Positions 15,849-25,370 of a DNA stretch of 64,000 nucleotides are shown piece by piece. The translations under genes were made by a program, and so were the position numbers. Origin of the DNA: Streptomyces piniterrae (lineage in GTDB: Bacteria > Actinomycetota > Actinomycetes > Streptomycetales > Streptomycetaceae). The DNA is taken from NCBI RefSeq assembly GCF_005048155.1, contig NZ_SUMB01000015.1, positions 181,099 to 245,098 of the forward strand, read 5' to 3'. The notes beneath the pieces were generated by a model that ran no database searches, had not been told where the DNA came from, and saw only the letters and a list, made by a program, of their open reading frames with translations. Within the stretch, counting starts at the first letter, position 1; every line of letters begins with the position of its first letter.

Positions 15849-16670
15849 GTGTTCGCGAACTACCTGATCGGACTGCGTGAGGGCCTCGAAGCCAGCCTCG
15901 TCGTCTGCATCCTCGTCGCCTACCTCGTCAAGACCGACAACCGCAGCAAACTCCCGCCGATCTGGCTCGGCGTGGCCATCGCCGTCGCCCTGAGCCTGGC
16001 CGTCGGCGCGGTGCTGCAATTCGGCTCCTCCCAACTGACCTTCGAGGCACAGGAGGCGCTCGGCGGCGGCCTGTCCATCGTGGCCGTCGCCCTGGTCACC
16101 TGGATGGTCTTCTGGATGCGCCGCACCGCCCGGCACCTCAAGGCCGAACTGCAGGGCAAGCTCAACGAGGCCCTGGCCATCGGCACCGGCGCCCTGGTCG
16201 CCACCGCATTCCTCGCGGTCGGCCGCGAGGGCCTGGAGACGGCGCTGTTCATATGGTCCGCCGTCCAGGCGACCGGCGACGGCGCGCGGCCAGTGCTCGG
16301 CGCCGCCCTCGGACTGCTCACGGCCGTCATGCTCGGCTGGCTCTTCTACCGCGGCGCGCTGCGCATCAACCTGGCGAAGTTCTTCACCTGGACCGGCGCC
16401 CTGCTGGTCATCGTGGCAGCGGGCGTCCTCGCCTACGGCATCCACGACCTGCAAGAGGCGGAGCTCCTCCCCGGCCTGGACCACCGGCTCTTCGACATCA
16501 GCGCGACCGTCCCTCCCGACAGCTGGTACGGCACCCTGCTCAAGGGCATCTTCAACTTCCAGCCCAACCCCAGCGTCCTCCAGGCCACCATCTGGGCGCT
16601 CTACCTGGCACCCGTCCTGTTCTGGTTCCTGCGCCCGCAGCCCGCCAAGGAGGCGCCGGCCCCGGCGTAA
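15849..16670 (+). CDS. FTR1/EfeU-family high-affinity iron permease
   Basis: 273 residues, about seven transmembrane helices. Both hallmark motifs are present: R10-E-G-L-E14 in helix 1 and R126-E-G-L-E130 in helix 4, the acidic motifs that carry iron across the membrane. It starts with GTG 15849 after AGGGGG. With the Tp34/FetP-like protein and the divergent cupredoxin lipoprotein it forms a FetMP/EfeUO-like system; no DyP peroxidase (EfeB) is visible. Confidence 0.9.
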   Translation: MFANYLIGLREGLEASLVVCILVAYLVKTDNRSKLPPIWLGVAIAVALSLAVGAVLQFGSSQLTFEAQEALGGGLSIVAVALVTWMVFWMRRTARHLKAELQGKLNEALAIGTGALVATAFLAVGREGLETALFIWSAVQATGDGARPVLGAALGLLTAVMLGWLFYRGALRINLAKFFTWTGALLVIVAAGVLAYGIHDLQEAELLPGLDHRLFDISATVPPDSWYGTLLKGIFNFQPNPSVLQATIWALYLAPVLFWFLRPQPAKEAPAPA

Positions 16671-16737
16671 TACGTCGCCGGATGCCGATGTCCGGTCGCG
16701 GAGGTTCGGTCCCGGCTGTCGCGGTGCAGCGGCAATG

Positions 16738-17037
16738 GAGCGCTTGGCGTAGTCCTCGCAGATCGCGGTGGTGTGCGCCAGGCGGGTCCGGGATCGGATC
16801 ATGGTTGACGACCGGCTGAACGCGAACCCTCGCGTCGACGAGGCGCACCATCGCGTATTGCCGCCCAGGTTCAAATACCTGGTGACGGAAATGGTCGCCG
16901 AAGCGACCGGAGGACCGCAGCGATACACGGGTCGCACGATGAAAGACGCCCATCGCGACATGCTGATTACCGGGGACGAATGGGAGGCTTTCATCGACGA
17001 CCTCCACCAGACAGCAGCGAGCGTGCCTGACAAATGA
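16738..17037 (+). pseudogene. Group I truncated haemoglobin, 5' end broken by a stop codon
   Basis: The frame from ATG 16801 encodes about 78 residues typical of a trHbN C-terminal two-thirds: FKYLVTEMVAEATGGPQRYT, then GRTMKDAHRDMLITGDEWEA, with the proximal haem His in KDAH. The same frame extends upstream through VVCARRVRDRI to MERLA, as in helices A-B, but a TAG at about 16749-16751 separates these parts. Full trHbs are about 120-135 residues. Either an N-terminally shortened protein or a pseudogene; the lost helix B would remove distal-pocket residues. Confidence 0.62.
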
Positions 17038-17041
17038 CGAA

Positions 17042-17072
17042 GGGCCCGTACGACATCGAGTCGCACGGGCCC
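17042..17072. terminator. Bidirectional hairpin between trHb and the FG-GAP gene
   Basis: Stem GGGCCCGT / ACGGGCCC (17042-17049 with 17065-17072), loop 15 nt, lying between convergent genes. Confidence 0.7.
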
Positions 17073-17108
17073 CATCGCCGGCTATCCGCTCAACAGTCAA
17101 CTACCCAC

Positions 17109-20100
17109 TCAGTACAGCCCCTTGTAGCCCTGCCAACCCGTCGCGATCTGCGTACGAGCGCTGAACGACCCCTTGCCGTCACCGCTGTTGCGGTAGACAT
17201 TGCCGCTGGTGTCGCGGGTGACGAGGTCCGTCTTGCCGTCGCCCGTGATGTCTCCGACACCCACGATGGCGTTGTACGAGGAGCCCCAGTTGGTGAAGAC
17301 CACGACCCGGCTCTTGAACTGCCCGTCCGCCGTGCCGTCATAGCGGTACAGCGTGCCGTCCGTGTGGCGGGCCAGCAGGTCGCCGTAGCCGTCGCCGTTC
17401 AGGTCACCGGCCCCGATGAGATGGGTGTAGGCCGTCCATGCCGTGCGGATCTTCGTGCGTGCCTTGAATCCGCCCGCGCCGTTGTCCGCGTAGAGGTAGA
17501 CATCCCCGGTGGAGGACTGACGGGCGATCAGGTCGGTGCGGCCGTCCCCGGTGAGGTCACCGGGCGCGGTCAGCACGTTGTACTGGTCCCAGCCCGTGCC
17601 GAGGACCGCGTAGGAGCTCGACGGGGTGTAGCCGCCGCCTGCACATTTGCCTGTGTAGCGGCGGAGTTCGCCGCCGGGCATCCGGACCAGCAGGTCATTG
17701 CAGCGGTCCTCGCCCAGGTCGCCGAACGGGACCGCGACCGTGCCGGTCGGCCAGCCGCTGCCCGACGCCTTGGTGTCGAAGGCGCCCATGCCGTTGCCGT
17801 AGTGCGTGGTCAGGTAGCCGGAGGAGCTGAGCGTCATCAGGTCGCCGGCGCCGCCGTTGAGGTCGTGGAAGCCGCGCATGCCACCGGTGAGGCCGAAGGT
17901 GCCGGTCAGCGACAGGTCGGCGCCGGAGCCGTCGGCGGGAGCCGCGGTCAGCTGCCAGGTGTAGGTGCCGTCGACCGCCCATCTGCCGGCGTCCGTACGG
18001 CCGTCCCAAGTGGCCTTGAGGGCCGCGGCGCTGGGTGCCGCGTCGAGCGTACGCACGGTCTTGCCCGTGCGGTCCTTGATGGTGACCTTGGCGCCGGTGG
18101 CGGGCTTGGAGAGCTGCCACGCCGCCTGCCACGCCGGGTCGGTGGCGGACTTGACGTTCACCGACGTGTCGACCCGCGACTCGATCTTCGCGAGCGCGGA
18201 GGTGGGCACGCCGGAACCGAGGATCTGGAGATCCTTCCTGTTGTCCGCGAGGAAGGCGATGCCGCTGCCGAAGCGGTCCGCGTCGAGGTACTTCCCGTTG
18301 GCCCACTCCGGCGTCTGGGCCAGGGTCGTGGTCGAGCCCCCGATGGGCGTCACCAGCAGCCGCTGGTTGTCGGTGTCGTGGGTGAGGACGTAGCCGTCGC
18401 CGAGCGTGCCCTCGTAGGAGCCGCCCACCTGCTCCTTGGTCACCCGGTCGTACACACCGTGGCCGCCCGAGATGTTCAGCTTGCAGTCCCAGGACACCCA
18501 GCGGCCGACGGCCTGCACGTCCACCGGGACGCAGTCGTTGCCGGTCTGCACGGTCTCGGTCGCGCCGCTCTTCAGGTCGAGGGAGGTGAGTGTGCCCGCG
18601 GTGTCCCCGGCCGTCCACAGCTTGGTGCCCCATACGGCGGCTCCGCCGCGGCCCTTGTGGGTCCGGATGACCTTGGCGCCGCCCGAAGCCTCAAGGTCGA
18701 CCACGTACTGGACGTCGCTGTCCTGGCGCTGGCGGTTCCCGAAGACCACATAGCGGCCGGAGGCGGAGGTCACCCAGGTGCGGACGTCCGCCGGCAGCTG
18801 CTCGCCGGTCGCCGGGTCCGCCGGCTGCACCACCGTCTTCTTGCCGCCGGGAGCCACCACCTCCAGTGCGAAGCGGCCGTCGTCGCCCTTGGCCGTCAGC
18901 GCGTACCGGCCGTCGCCGGTGCCGGTGACGTAGGCAGCGTAGAACTCCTTCTGGGCGTCCCCGGTGGCCTGCGGATCGGGTTGTGCCAGCAACGAGCGGT
19001 CGCCGGCCGATGGTGTGCTGCTGAGGGTGATGTCCCGCCGGTAGAGGGAGGCGAGGTAGTTGCTGTCCCGCTCCGTGGTCACCAGCTGCCCCGCGGTCAG
19101 CGAAACCTCGTCCACCGCCGCGCGCTTGGCCGCCACATCCCGCAACTTGGTCAGCGCGAGACTGCCGTCGGCGGCGGCCGTCACCTTGCGCACGGCCCAG
19201 TCCTGCGCCGAGTCGCCACCGGTGACGATGACGCCGCCGCCCGGGACCTGGGCCATCTCCGCCTGCGCATGCGGCAGCAGCGTCGTCGCCTCGCCGCCGG
19301 AAAGCGGTACGGCCTTGAGCGGCTCGCCCCGCCGCTGAAGCAGGTCGCCGTCCTTCTGCTGGACGTCCCAGGTCGTCAGCAGCGAGTCGCCCACGAGCGC
19401 GATACGCGCGGTGCCCTCGCCGCCCGACGGCAGCGTCACCTTGGTGTCCGGACCGTCCAGCGCGTCCCGGCTGAGCACCCGCACGGTGGTGTTGCCGCCC
19501 TCGGGCGAGTACCAGGCGAGGCGCGAATCGGAGAACACCACGCGGGCCCCGGCCCCTCCGGTCGCACCCGGCAGGACGGGCCGTACGCTCCCCGACTCCA
19601 GGTCCAGCAGGCCGATGCCATGGGTCCCGTCGGGCGTCGCGTACCAGATCGCCACCGACCGGGTGTCGCCGCCGAGCACCGTGTCGTACCGCTCCACCCA
19701 GCCGTTCAGCCCGGTGACCGGGGTGTCGGACAGCCCGTCGGCCGTCTTCCGCAGAATGTGCAGACCGTTGATCTCTCCGTTCGCATCGCGGGTGGCGGTG
19801 AGCACGGCGTCGCCGAAACTGCCCTTGAAGATCTGTCCGGCGGGCAGGGTCAGGCTGGTGGACGTGCCCGCCTTCATGTCCTTGAGCGTCACGCGGTCCG
19901 TGAAGGAGGCGCTGACGACGTCGGAAGCGGTGGCGGTGACGGTGTCCGAGGAGGAGCCCGCGAAGGTGCTGGTTCCGTCGTACGGGGTCCACTGGTAGTC
20001 GCTCAACGCGGCGGCCGAGGCCAGCTCGCGCCGCTCCAGGACCCCCGTGGTACCGGCCCCGTAGACCGGGTTGCCGGTCGGCGCGTAACGGTCGGGCGCC

Positions 20101-20285
20101 GGGATGGTCAGCGGCTGCGTCTCGGCCTGCGCCTGGGAAAGAAGAAACGATGCGCCGCCGGCCGCGAGACCAAGCGCAACGGTCGCGGCGATTCCGCCGC
20201 GTATGAGGGTACGTCTATGACCTGGTTTGTGGCGTGCAGCCACGTCATACCTCCAGCTGAAGGGAGAACGAGGGCGGCTATGCAT
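17109..20285 (-). CDS. Large secreted FG-GAP/VCBS repeat protein
   Basis: 1058 residues. A twin-basic N-terminus and hydrophobic stretch (IAATVALGLAAGGASFLLSQ) ending AQA form a signal peptide. A long beta-propeller-like region follows, then a FlgD/Ig-like module around residue 770 (WDGRTDAGRWAVDGTYTWQL). The C-terminus has at least three FG-GAP/VCBS repeats with Ca-binding loops (GDLTGDGRTDLIAR, GDLNGDGYGDLLAR, GDITGDGKTDLVTR). These proteins are exported and bind Ca2+; the ligand is unknown. The gene is monocistronic and convergent with the trHb remnant. Confidence 0.85.
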   Translation of the reverse strand: MHSRPRSPFSWRYDVAARHKPGHRRTLIRGGIAATVALGLAAGGASFLLSQAQAETQPLTIPAPDRYAPTGNPVYGAGTTGVLERRELASAAALSDYQWTPYDGTSTFAGSSSDTVTATASDVVSASFTDRVTLKDMKAGTSTSLTLPAGQIFKGSFGDAVLTATRDANGEINGLHILRKTADGLSDTPVTGLNGWVERYDTVLGGDTRSVAIWYATPDGTHGIGLLDLESGSVRPVLPGATGGAGARVVFSDSRLAWYSPEGGNTTVRVLSRDALDGPDTKVTLPSGGEGTARIALVGDSLLTTWDVQQKDGDLLQRRGEPLKAVPLSGGEATTLLPHAQAEMAQVPGGGVIVTGGDSAQDWAVRKVTAAADGSLALTKLRDVAAKRAAVDEVSLTAGQLVTTERDSNYLASLYRRDITLSSTPSAGDRSLLAQPDPQATGDAQKEFYAAYVTGTGDGRYALTAKGDDGRFALEVVAPGGKKTVVQPADPATGEQLPADVRTWVTSASGRYVVFGNRQRQDSDVQYVVDLEASGGAKVIRTHKGRGGAAVWGTKLWTAGDTAGTLTSLDLKSGATETVQTGNDCVPVDVQAVGRWVSWDCKLNISGGHGVYDRVTKEQVGGSYEGTLGDGYVLTHDTDNQRLLVTPIGGSTTTLAQTPEWANGKYLDADRFGSGIAFLADNRKDLQILGSGVPTSALAKIESRVDTSVNVKSATDPAWQAAWQLSKPATGAKVTIKDRTGKTVRTLDAAPSAAALKATWDGRTDAGRWAVDGTYTWQLTAAPADGSGADLSLTGTFGLTGGMRGFHDLNGGAGDLMTLSSSGYLTTHYGNGMGAFDTKASGSGWPTGTVAVPFGDLGEDRCNDLLVRMPGGELRRYTGKCAGGGYTPSSSYAVLGTGWDQYNVLTAPGDLTGDGRTDLIARQSSTGDVYLYADNGAGGFKARTKIRTAWTAYTHLIGAGDLNGDGYGDLLARHTDGTLYRYDGTADGQFKSRVVVFTNWGSSYNAIVGVGDITGDGKTDLVTRDTSGNVYRNSGDGKGSFSARTQIATGWQGYKGLY

Positions 20286-21460
20286 CGCGGAATGGGGGTC
20301 GTCGCGGCGCCAGCCTCTCGAAAGCTGACGGAAGATAACACGGCCTGACCAGCGAAGTCGACGCTGGTCGCGACAACGCCCTGATGTGTCACCAACGGGC
20401 GGTGTTGGATGCTTTGGGCCGCATGTGTGGCGTCGTACTCAAGGCCATGACAAGGGGCGATGAGAGTGGTCATGCGTGCAGCACGTCATAGGGGTTGTTC
20501 GTGTTCGTCGCGTTCGCCCATTCCGGACGCACGATCTGTGACCAGACTGATTTCGGCCCGCACGAACGCAGCGCTGCTCGGGGCCGCTGCCAGTCTCGAT
20601 GCTCTGTCGCCCCCTACGTGAGGCAGTGACCACATCGTCTCCACGCGACACGCGTTGCATCGCCGTGCGTCGCTTGGAGTGGGTTTTCGCGCCTGATCCC
20701 CTCCCAGACCCCCTCATCTGGTTCCCTCACCCAGCCCCAGCCCGCCTCTTGGTGGCTCTTGTAGGGATGGTGGTTGCACTTGCCGGGCAGGTGCGCCACG
20801 CCGTGGGGAGATATAAGGATCATGGCGTACGGCGGCGGTGCCGTTCTGGGGCGAACCCCCAACTCCTCTTCAGGAGTTGTGGCGTTGACAGACCTCGAAG
20901 CATCCATGGCATAGATCCTTCCAGCAAGCTCCGACAGTCAGGACAGCTGTTCTTCACGTACGTCCCTGGATAGTGCTTCGCATGCGCACAGCAGGCCGTC
21001 GGCAAGGTCCCGCGGAATGGCAGCCACGCCGAGCAGCGCCGCGGATCTTGCCACGGTCGCGCCCCGCTCCAGCACCGTGCCCCCTGCTTGCCCTAACGAG
21101 CGGTAAATCACGGTCAATACTGGTGCCCTCTGGACCTCCCCGCCGACCCTATAGCCCACGTTTCCGCAGGTCAGCACCTCAATGGCGGTCACAACCCCCA
21201 TTGATTCCCAAGCTCAGAGCGCGGGTTCGATTCCCGTCACCCGCTCCAGTCGAGGCAGGGCCGCAAGCAATGTGCCACTGCAACGCAGCGAGCGCCCCTT
21301 TTAGCCTCGCACGAGCCATCGCGGCGCCCGGGCTCTGGGAGAAATCCGGGAGATGATCTTCTCTCGGAGGCCCGCCAAGACCGCATCACACCAACCCGCA
21401 CCAAGCCTCTGACCAGCACAGATACCCGTCCACACTGGCCAGGCCCTTGTCCGAACCCCA
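20286..21460. other. Long non-coding stretch at the right end of island A
   Basis: 1175 bp, lower and more even GC than the genes. Short open frames exist but none has a domain, ribosome site or typical codon bias. It must hold the promoter of the FG-GAP gene near 20300. The tRNA-Gly 3' fragment is at 21205-21248. The rest looks like decayed element DNA. Confidence 0.5.
21205..21248 (+). repeat. tRNA-Gly(CCC) 3' fragment, relic attachment site
   Basis: The 44 bp run from a CCC anticodon loop (TTCCCAA) through half of the anticodon stem (GCTC), the variable bases, a complete T-arm (GCGGGTTCGATTCCCGT) and acceptor 3' strand CACCCGC plus TCCA. This is the 3' half of an actinobacterial tRNA-Gly including CCA. 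The 5' half is absent, so it is not a functional tRNA; such fragments arise as attP/attL sites of tRNA-targeting elements. Confidence 0.75.
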
Positions 21461-21503
21461 TTCGGGACGAAGAGGTCGTGGGTTCAAATCCCGCCACCCC
21501 GAC
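21461..21503 (+). repeat. att copy 2 (tRNA-Pro 3' end)
   Basis: 43 bp identical to 5067-5109. No 5' half of a tRNA is present, so it is an attachment site, not a gene. Confidence 0.9.
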
Positions 21504-21684
21504 TGAAGGAACCCTGTTTTGGGAGCCATTTGGGAGCAAACTGGGTGTGATCTTCGGGACCCGGCTCCCGGGCCGCTCCCCGGGAGTGGCGTGCCACTTC
21601 TCCCAGCGCTGTGTACGCCTCGCGCCCCGAATGAGTCACTGCACGGCTTATGCCGAGGACACCTGAAACGATACGACGATCGCC

Positions 21685-23325
21685 ATGCACCCTTGGTCTC
21701 CGTTAAATGACCGGCAGCTCGCACTCCTCACCCGCATTGGGGGCAGAACCGAGCCCGTCACTTCTGACAGCCCCAAGCTCGCCGTCACGGCTCGCGCGCT
21801 CAGGGACTGGGGCCTGGTGACCATGCCCAGGAAGAAAGGGAGGTGGCAGGCGGAGATCACCGACGCGGGTCGCTTCTACCTGGAGCATGGTCACCATCCC
21901 GACCGTCCGGAGCCGGCTCCACGCAAGCCTCGCGCTGCAGCGTCTGAAGCCGAGGTACTGGTTGCCGCTGGTCCTGAGCAGGATGCCGATCCCCCGACCG
22001 AGACGAAGTCCGCGCCGAAGCGTGCCGTGAAACCCCCGCGCCCGTCACCAGCGACTGTAGGGGCCCCACTCATCGCGCAGGTGCGGGAGGCCGGACGATT
22101 CCTTCGGATCCCGGACCCCAGCGCCGAGGAGCGGGCTCGATATCGCAGGGCGTTCGACGCGGCACGGCAGTGCGCTCCGGAGGGGTACCACCTGAAGTAC
22201 AGCGGGCGGGCGACGGGCGACTTCTTTCTCGGCCTGCTCCGGGTGACCGGTGAGGACGACACCGAGTGGAACCGGATCCGCCTGGCGCGCAGCCGTGTGA
22301 TCACCGACGTCAAGGACGCGCTCGCTGCGGTCACCAAAGACCACAGCGCCTTCGAGATCTCCGAAGAGGTCCTGCCAAGGCTGCTCGTGCTGCTCCGGCT
22401 GCTCGCCGATCAGGCACTCGCGCGGTACGGCGAGATCGCGGTGGCCAAGAAGCGCAAGCAGCCGAGGCCGCTGCTCACCGTCCACGGCAGGACGTACGAG
22501 ATCGGCTTCCGTGAGCGGCAGAAGCAGGTCCGGTACGTCCCCAAGCAGCCGGGCTGACGCACGTACGACTGGCAGCGGGTCACGCCGGCCCACAAGTTCG
22601 AGCCGTCCAGCGAACTGGAGCTGCTGGTCAGCGAGAACTCGGGTTACAGCTACAACTACGGCTGGAAGAAGGAATGGGCCGACACGGCCAAGAAGCCGTT
22701 GGAGGAGCAGATCGCGTCAATCTTCAGGGCGTTGAAGGCGCGTGCTGAGGAGCAGGAGCGGGCCCGGCGGGAACGAGAGGCGGAGCAGCGGCGTCTGCGA
22801 GAGGAGCGGGAGCGCCAGGAGGCCGAGCGCCGGCGGCTGGCGGCGGAGCGGGAGGAGCGCCAGCGGCGGGAGTGGGAGGCCGTCGTCAGTGCGGCTTCAA
22901 TCAAGGCGGTTCACATGGTACGGGCCGAGCACTTCGGCACGGCCCTTGAGCAGTGGCGGTCCGCGGGTGAGATCCGGGCGTTCTGTGCCGCGTTGGATGA
23001 AGTCGCCGCCACATCGGAAGATGCCCTCGAAGTCGAGAGGCTGCGTGAGTGGTCGGCTTGGGGGAACACGGAGGCCGATCGGCTCGACCCCACCACGGAC
23101 GGCCAGGTCCTGGCCGCCCGCGACTTCCACGCGAAGCCGACGAAGAAGCAACTGCGACCGTTCCTCGACGGCTGGCACCCCGACCGGCCGGAGAAGGAGA
23201 AGCCACCGGCGCAGCCAGCGCCTCCCAAGCCAGAGCCGGACCCGTGGCGTGGCGTCATCGACGCATATCAGGATCAAGGGTGGCGATGTGGAAGCCAAGG
23301 TCGCGCTCAATGGTGGAGGAGATGA
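21685..23325 (+). pseudogene. Coiled-coil protein interrupted by one in-frame TGA
   Basis: One continuous frame of about 546 codons broken only by TGA at 22555-22557. Before it: a winged-helix-like N-terminus (LNDRQLALLTRIGG, LAVTARALRDWGLVTMPRKK), a Pro-rich linker, and a helical domain ending RTYEIGFRERQKQVRYVPKQ. After it: RTYDWQRVTPAHKFEPSSEL, a highly charged coiled coil of about 90 residues (repeating AEEQERARREREAE) and WHPDRPEKEKPPAQP. Coding character continues straight through the stop, so a point change (for example CGA to TGA) is likely. The 3' end overlaps the next gene by 71 bp, which also hints at 3' damage. Function unknown. Confidence 0.68.
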
Positions 23326-24097
23326 CACCGTGACCTCGGTCGCGTAGGGCTTTGACCGCCTTCTCGACGAGTTCCCCGAGCCTGATGACCTCGGCGCGCA
23401 GGGCGACCAACTCGTCGTAGCGGTCGGCCTTGTCTTCGCCGCACCAGGCCCGGACGGTTCGCAGGACAGCTGCCTCCGCGTCCAGCTTCCGGTCGTCCCG
23501 CCGACTATAGGAGTACCAAATGGGCTGGGCACGCTCCTGCTCGATGTCCTGCAGCTTGCGGTGCACCTCGGGAAGGATCTCGTCGGCGAGGCGGCCGGCC
23601 ACTGGGCGGGCGACGCGCTCGGTGACCGGCCACCCGGCCAGGCACATGCCGTGGCGGTTCTCGTAGACCATGGCGTCGCTGCGGAGTTCGGCTGCGTCCA
23701 TGCCGATGAGCGGTGCTGTCTCATCGAGGCGGCTTAGCTCCATAACCCCAGAGTCGGCCACCGTCCGGCGCAGGCGCAGCCTGTTCTTCGGACGGACGAA
23801 GCCGAGGATCATACGGGCAGCCTCGAAATCCGTGCTGCCCCGGACGTGGCGAGAGGACTCCGCCAGCGCCAACTCCGCCGCGTCGTCCGCGCGTAACGTA
23901 TCGACATCCGCCCACGATGCTACGAGAGAGCCGGTACTGACCCACTCCTGTAGCCCAGCGGCATCGCCTTCGAGAAACCGCACATGGATCCAGCCAGACC
24001 TGCCCGGGCCGCCCACTCGAACGACCTCCACCCGTCGAACCTCGCTACCCAGATCCTTCGGCCTCGCGCGGTAGGCCCAGTGTTCACCAATCTCCAT
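23255..24097 (-). CDS. Hypothetical protein in the defence island
   Basis: 280 residues from ATG 24097 (MEIGEHWAYRARPKD), chosen because upstream in-frame sequence loses the protein-like pattern. The N-terminus VRRVEVVRVGGPGRSGWIHV, then RFLEGDAAGLQEWV looks like a small beta-barrel (SH3/Tudor-like by pattern), the rest is helical and charged. No catalytic motif seen. Unrecognised; it sits between an interrupted gene and an mcrC remnant, possibly part of the same lost system. Confidence 0.6.
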   Translation of the reverse strand: MEIGEHWAYRARPKDLGSEVRRVEVVRVGGPGRSGWIHVRFLEGDAAGLQEWVSTGSLVASWADVDTLRADDAAELALAESSRHVRGSTDFEAARMILGFVRPKNRLRLRRTVADSGVMELSRLDETAPLIGMDAAELRSDAMVYENRHGMCLAGWPVTERVARPVAGRLADEILPEVHRKLQDIEQERAQPIWYSYSRRDDRKLDAEAAVLRTVRAWCGEDKADRYDELVALRAEVIRLGELVEKAVKALRDRGHGVISSTIERDLGFHIATLDPDMRR

Positions 24098-24659
24098 GCG
24101 CCTATTGAGCCAGGTCGGTTGGGCACGCCACTGAGCATTCGCCTCAACTGCCAGAGCGAGCTGACCGCTGGTTGACGCTGCCCCAGCGAGGCATCGGTGC
24201 TCGACAATCACACATGACTCCCTGCATGCACAACGGAGTTCGCCGAGTACACGCACTCGCGAGGTCGAGCTCATCACCAGACGGACGTCAAGCGCCGCCC
24301 GCCGAATGCTCGGCCAGTCCGAGCATGAGGCGTCTACGCATGCCAGAAGCGACGTGGGCCCAGCGTGCCGAGATGCCAGCGCAGCACTCAGCGTCGAGAT
24401 CTGGTCCCCACAGTGCTGCAAACTAAAGTTCCCAGATGATCACGTTTCAGCTGAGTTGCCTGACACGGCTGAGCGTTCTCAGTGGCCTTGACCGCGGTTA
24501 TGTGGAGGATCGGCTTGACGAGGTACGCGCCGCCGATGCATTGGACGTATCCATCAAGGGAGCTTGACCACCAGGTGTGCTCGACAGCAGCGAGGTCCGC
24601 AAGCCGCTGGAGTGGGACGACTACCGAGGACGGGGAGTTAGGCGCGTCGTTCACTCGGC
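24098..24659. other. Gap upstream of the mcrC remnant
   Basis: 562 bp with no intact gene. PLEWDDYRGRG in one frame near 24608-24640 and the Arg-rich sequence before 24660 may be the eroded N-terminus of the McrC-like protein. Confidence 0.4.
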
Positions 24660-25370
24660 GTGGAGCGGTTGGTGGTGCGGGGGCGTATCCCCGAGTTCAG
24701 GCGGGTGATCGCTGCTGTCCCCGATGTGGGAGACGTGCCATCGACACGAGCCTTGCCCGACTGGACTGCTGGCCCTGACAACGCGCCCCTGCGTACCGCA
24801 ATCCGTGTTGGTGAGTTCGTCCTGAGAGGAGCTTCGTACGAACTCGACGACGGCGGAACCGTTCCCGTGGATGGCTTGCTGATCAACACAGAAAGGGTTT
24901 CGAGGACTTTGTCGCTGTATCGCTCCGGGAAGCGCTCGGTCCGTACTCCGGATATGTGATCACCGATGGCGGCCGCCACTTCGTCGACGAGGCGCACCGG
25001 ATCCGCCTGCTCCCCGATGTCGTTTGGTGTCGTGGTGACGGCACAGCTGCCGGGGTGGCCGACGCGAAGTACAAGGCAGACTCGGTGCGCGTCTTCCTGA
25101 AGGCTGACCTCTACCAGATGGCGTCGTACTGCCTCGGTCTGGGACTCGACCGCGGGCACCTCATCTACGCTACGGGGGAGAGACCAGCCCTAGGTCAGGT
25201 CCGGCACTCTGGCATTGAGCTCATCCAGCACGCCGTGCCGCTGGCTGCTGAGCCACCCGCAGTACTTACCGCCATGTCACGAATCGCCGCCGCACTCGCT
25301 AATGAATACCCCGTGATGCGGGGCCCGCGGTGGGACGAGGAGCCGGAGCGCTCTGCTCTTCCGGCTTGGT
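24660..25370 (+). pseudogene. McrC-like restriction component, frameshifted
   Basis: Two frames join into one McrC-like sequence: VERLVVRGRIPEFRRVI ... VDGLLINTERV in the first, then FEDFVAVSLREALGPYSGYV, LLPDVVWCRGDGTAAGVADA and KYKADSVRVFLKADLYQMAS in the second. LPDVV...DAKYK is the PD-(D/E)XK nuclease core of McrC. The break is at about 24897 in AGGGTTTCGAGG; adding one T restores GTT TTC GAG. The N-terminus is also missing, and no McrB GTPase partner is visible. It would have been the DNA-cleaving subunit of a type IV (modified-DNA) system. The 3' end overlaps the hsdS-like gene. Confidence 0.72.

Larger units (their letters stand above)
5067..21503. mobile_element. Island A, integrated at tRNA-Pro (16.4 kb)
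   Basis: The interval is bounded by direct copies of the 43-bp tRNA-Pro 3' end at 5067-5109 and 21461-21503. It starts with an integrase C-terminal remnant pointing away from the tRNA. No conjugation, replication or phage structural genes are visible, so it is probably an immobile relic or a cis-mobilisable island. Cargo includes a regulatory/nucleotide cluster, a RiPP-like precursor, an LCP gene and iron uptake genes. Confidence 0.72.

Noticed and set aside
17034..20348. 1104-codon plus-strand frame opposite the FG-GAP gene
   Set aside because: Shadow of the real minus-strand gene; no domain and biased Arg/Gly/Val content.
21205..21248. Functional tRNA-Gly
   Set aside because: Only the 3' half exists; D-arm and 5' acceptor strand are absent.
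21386..21724. Minus-strand open frames around the att copies reading WRDLNPRPLRPEWGS or GVAGFEPTTSSSRMGF
   Set aside because: These are antisense translations of the tRNA-Pro 3' end, a well-known annotation artefact; the same peptides recur at 35402-35642.
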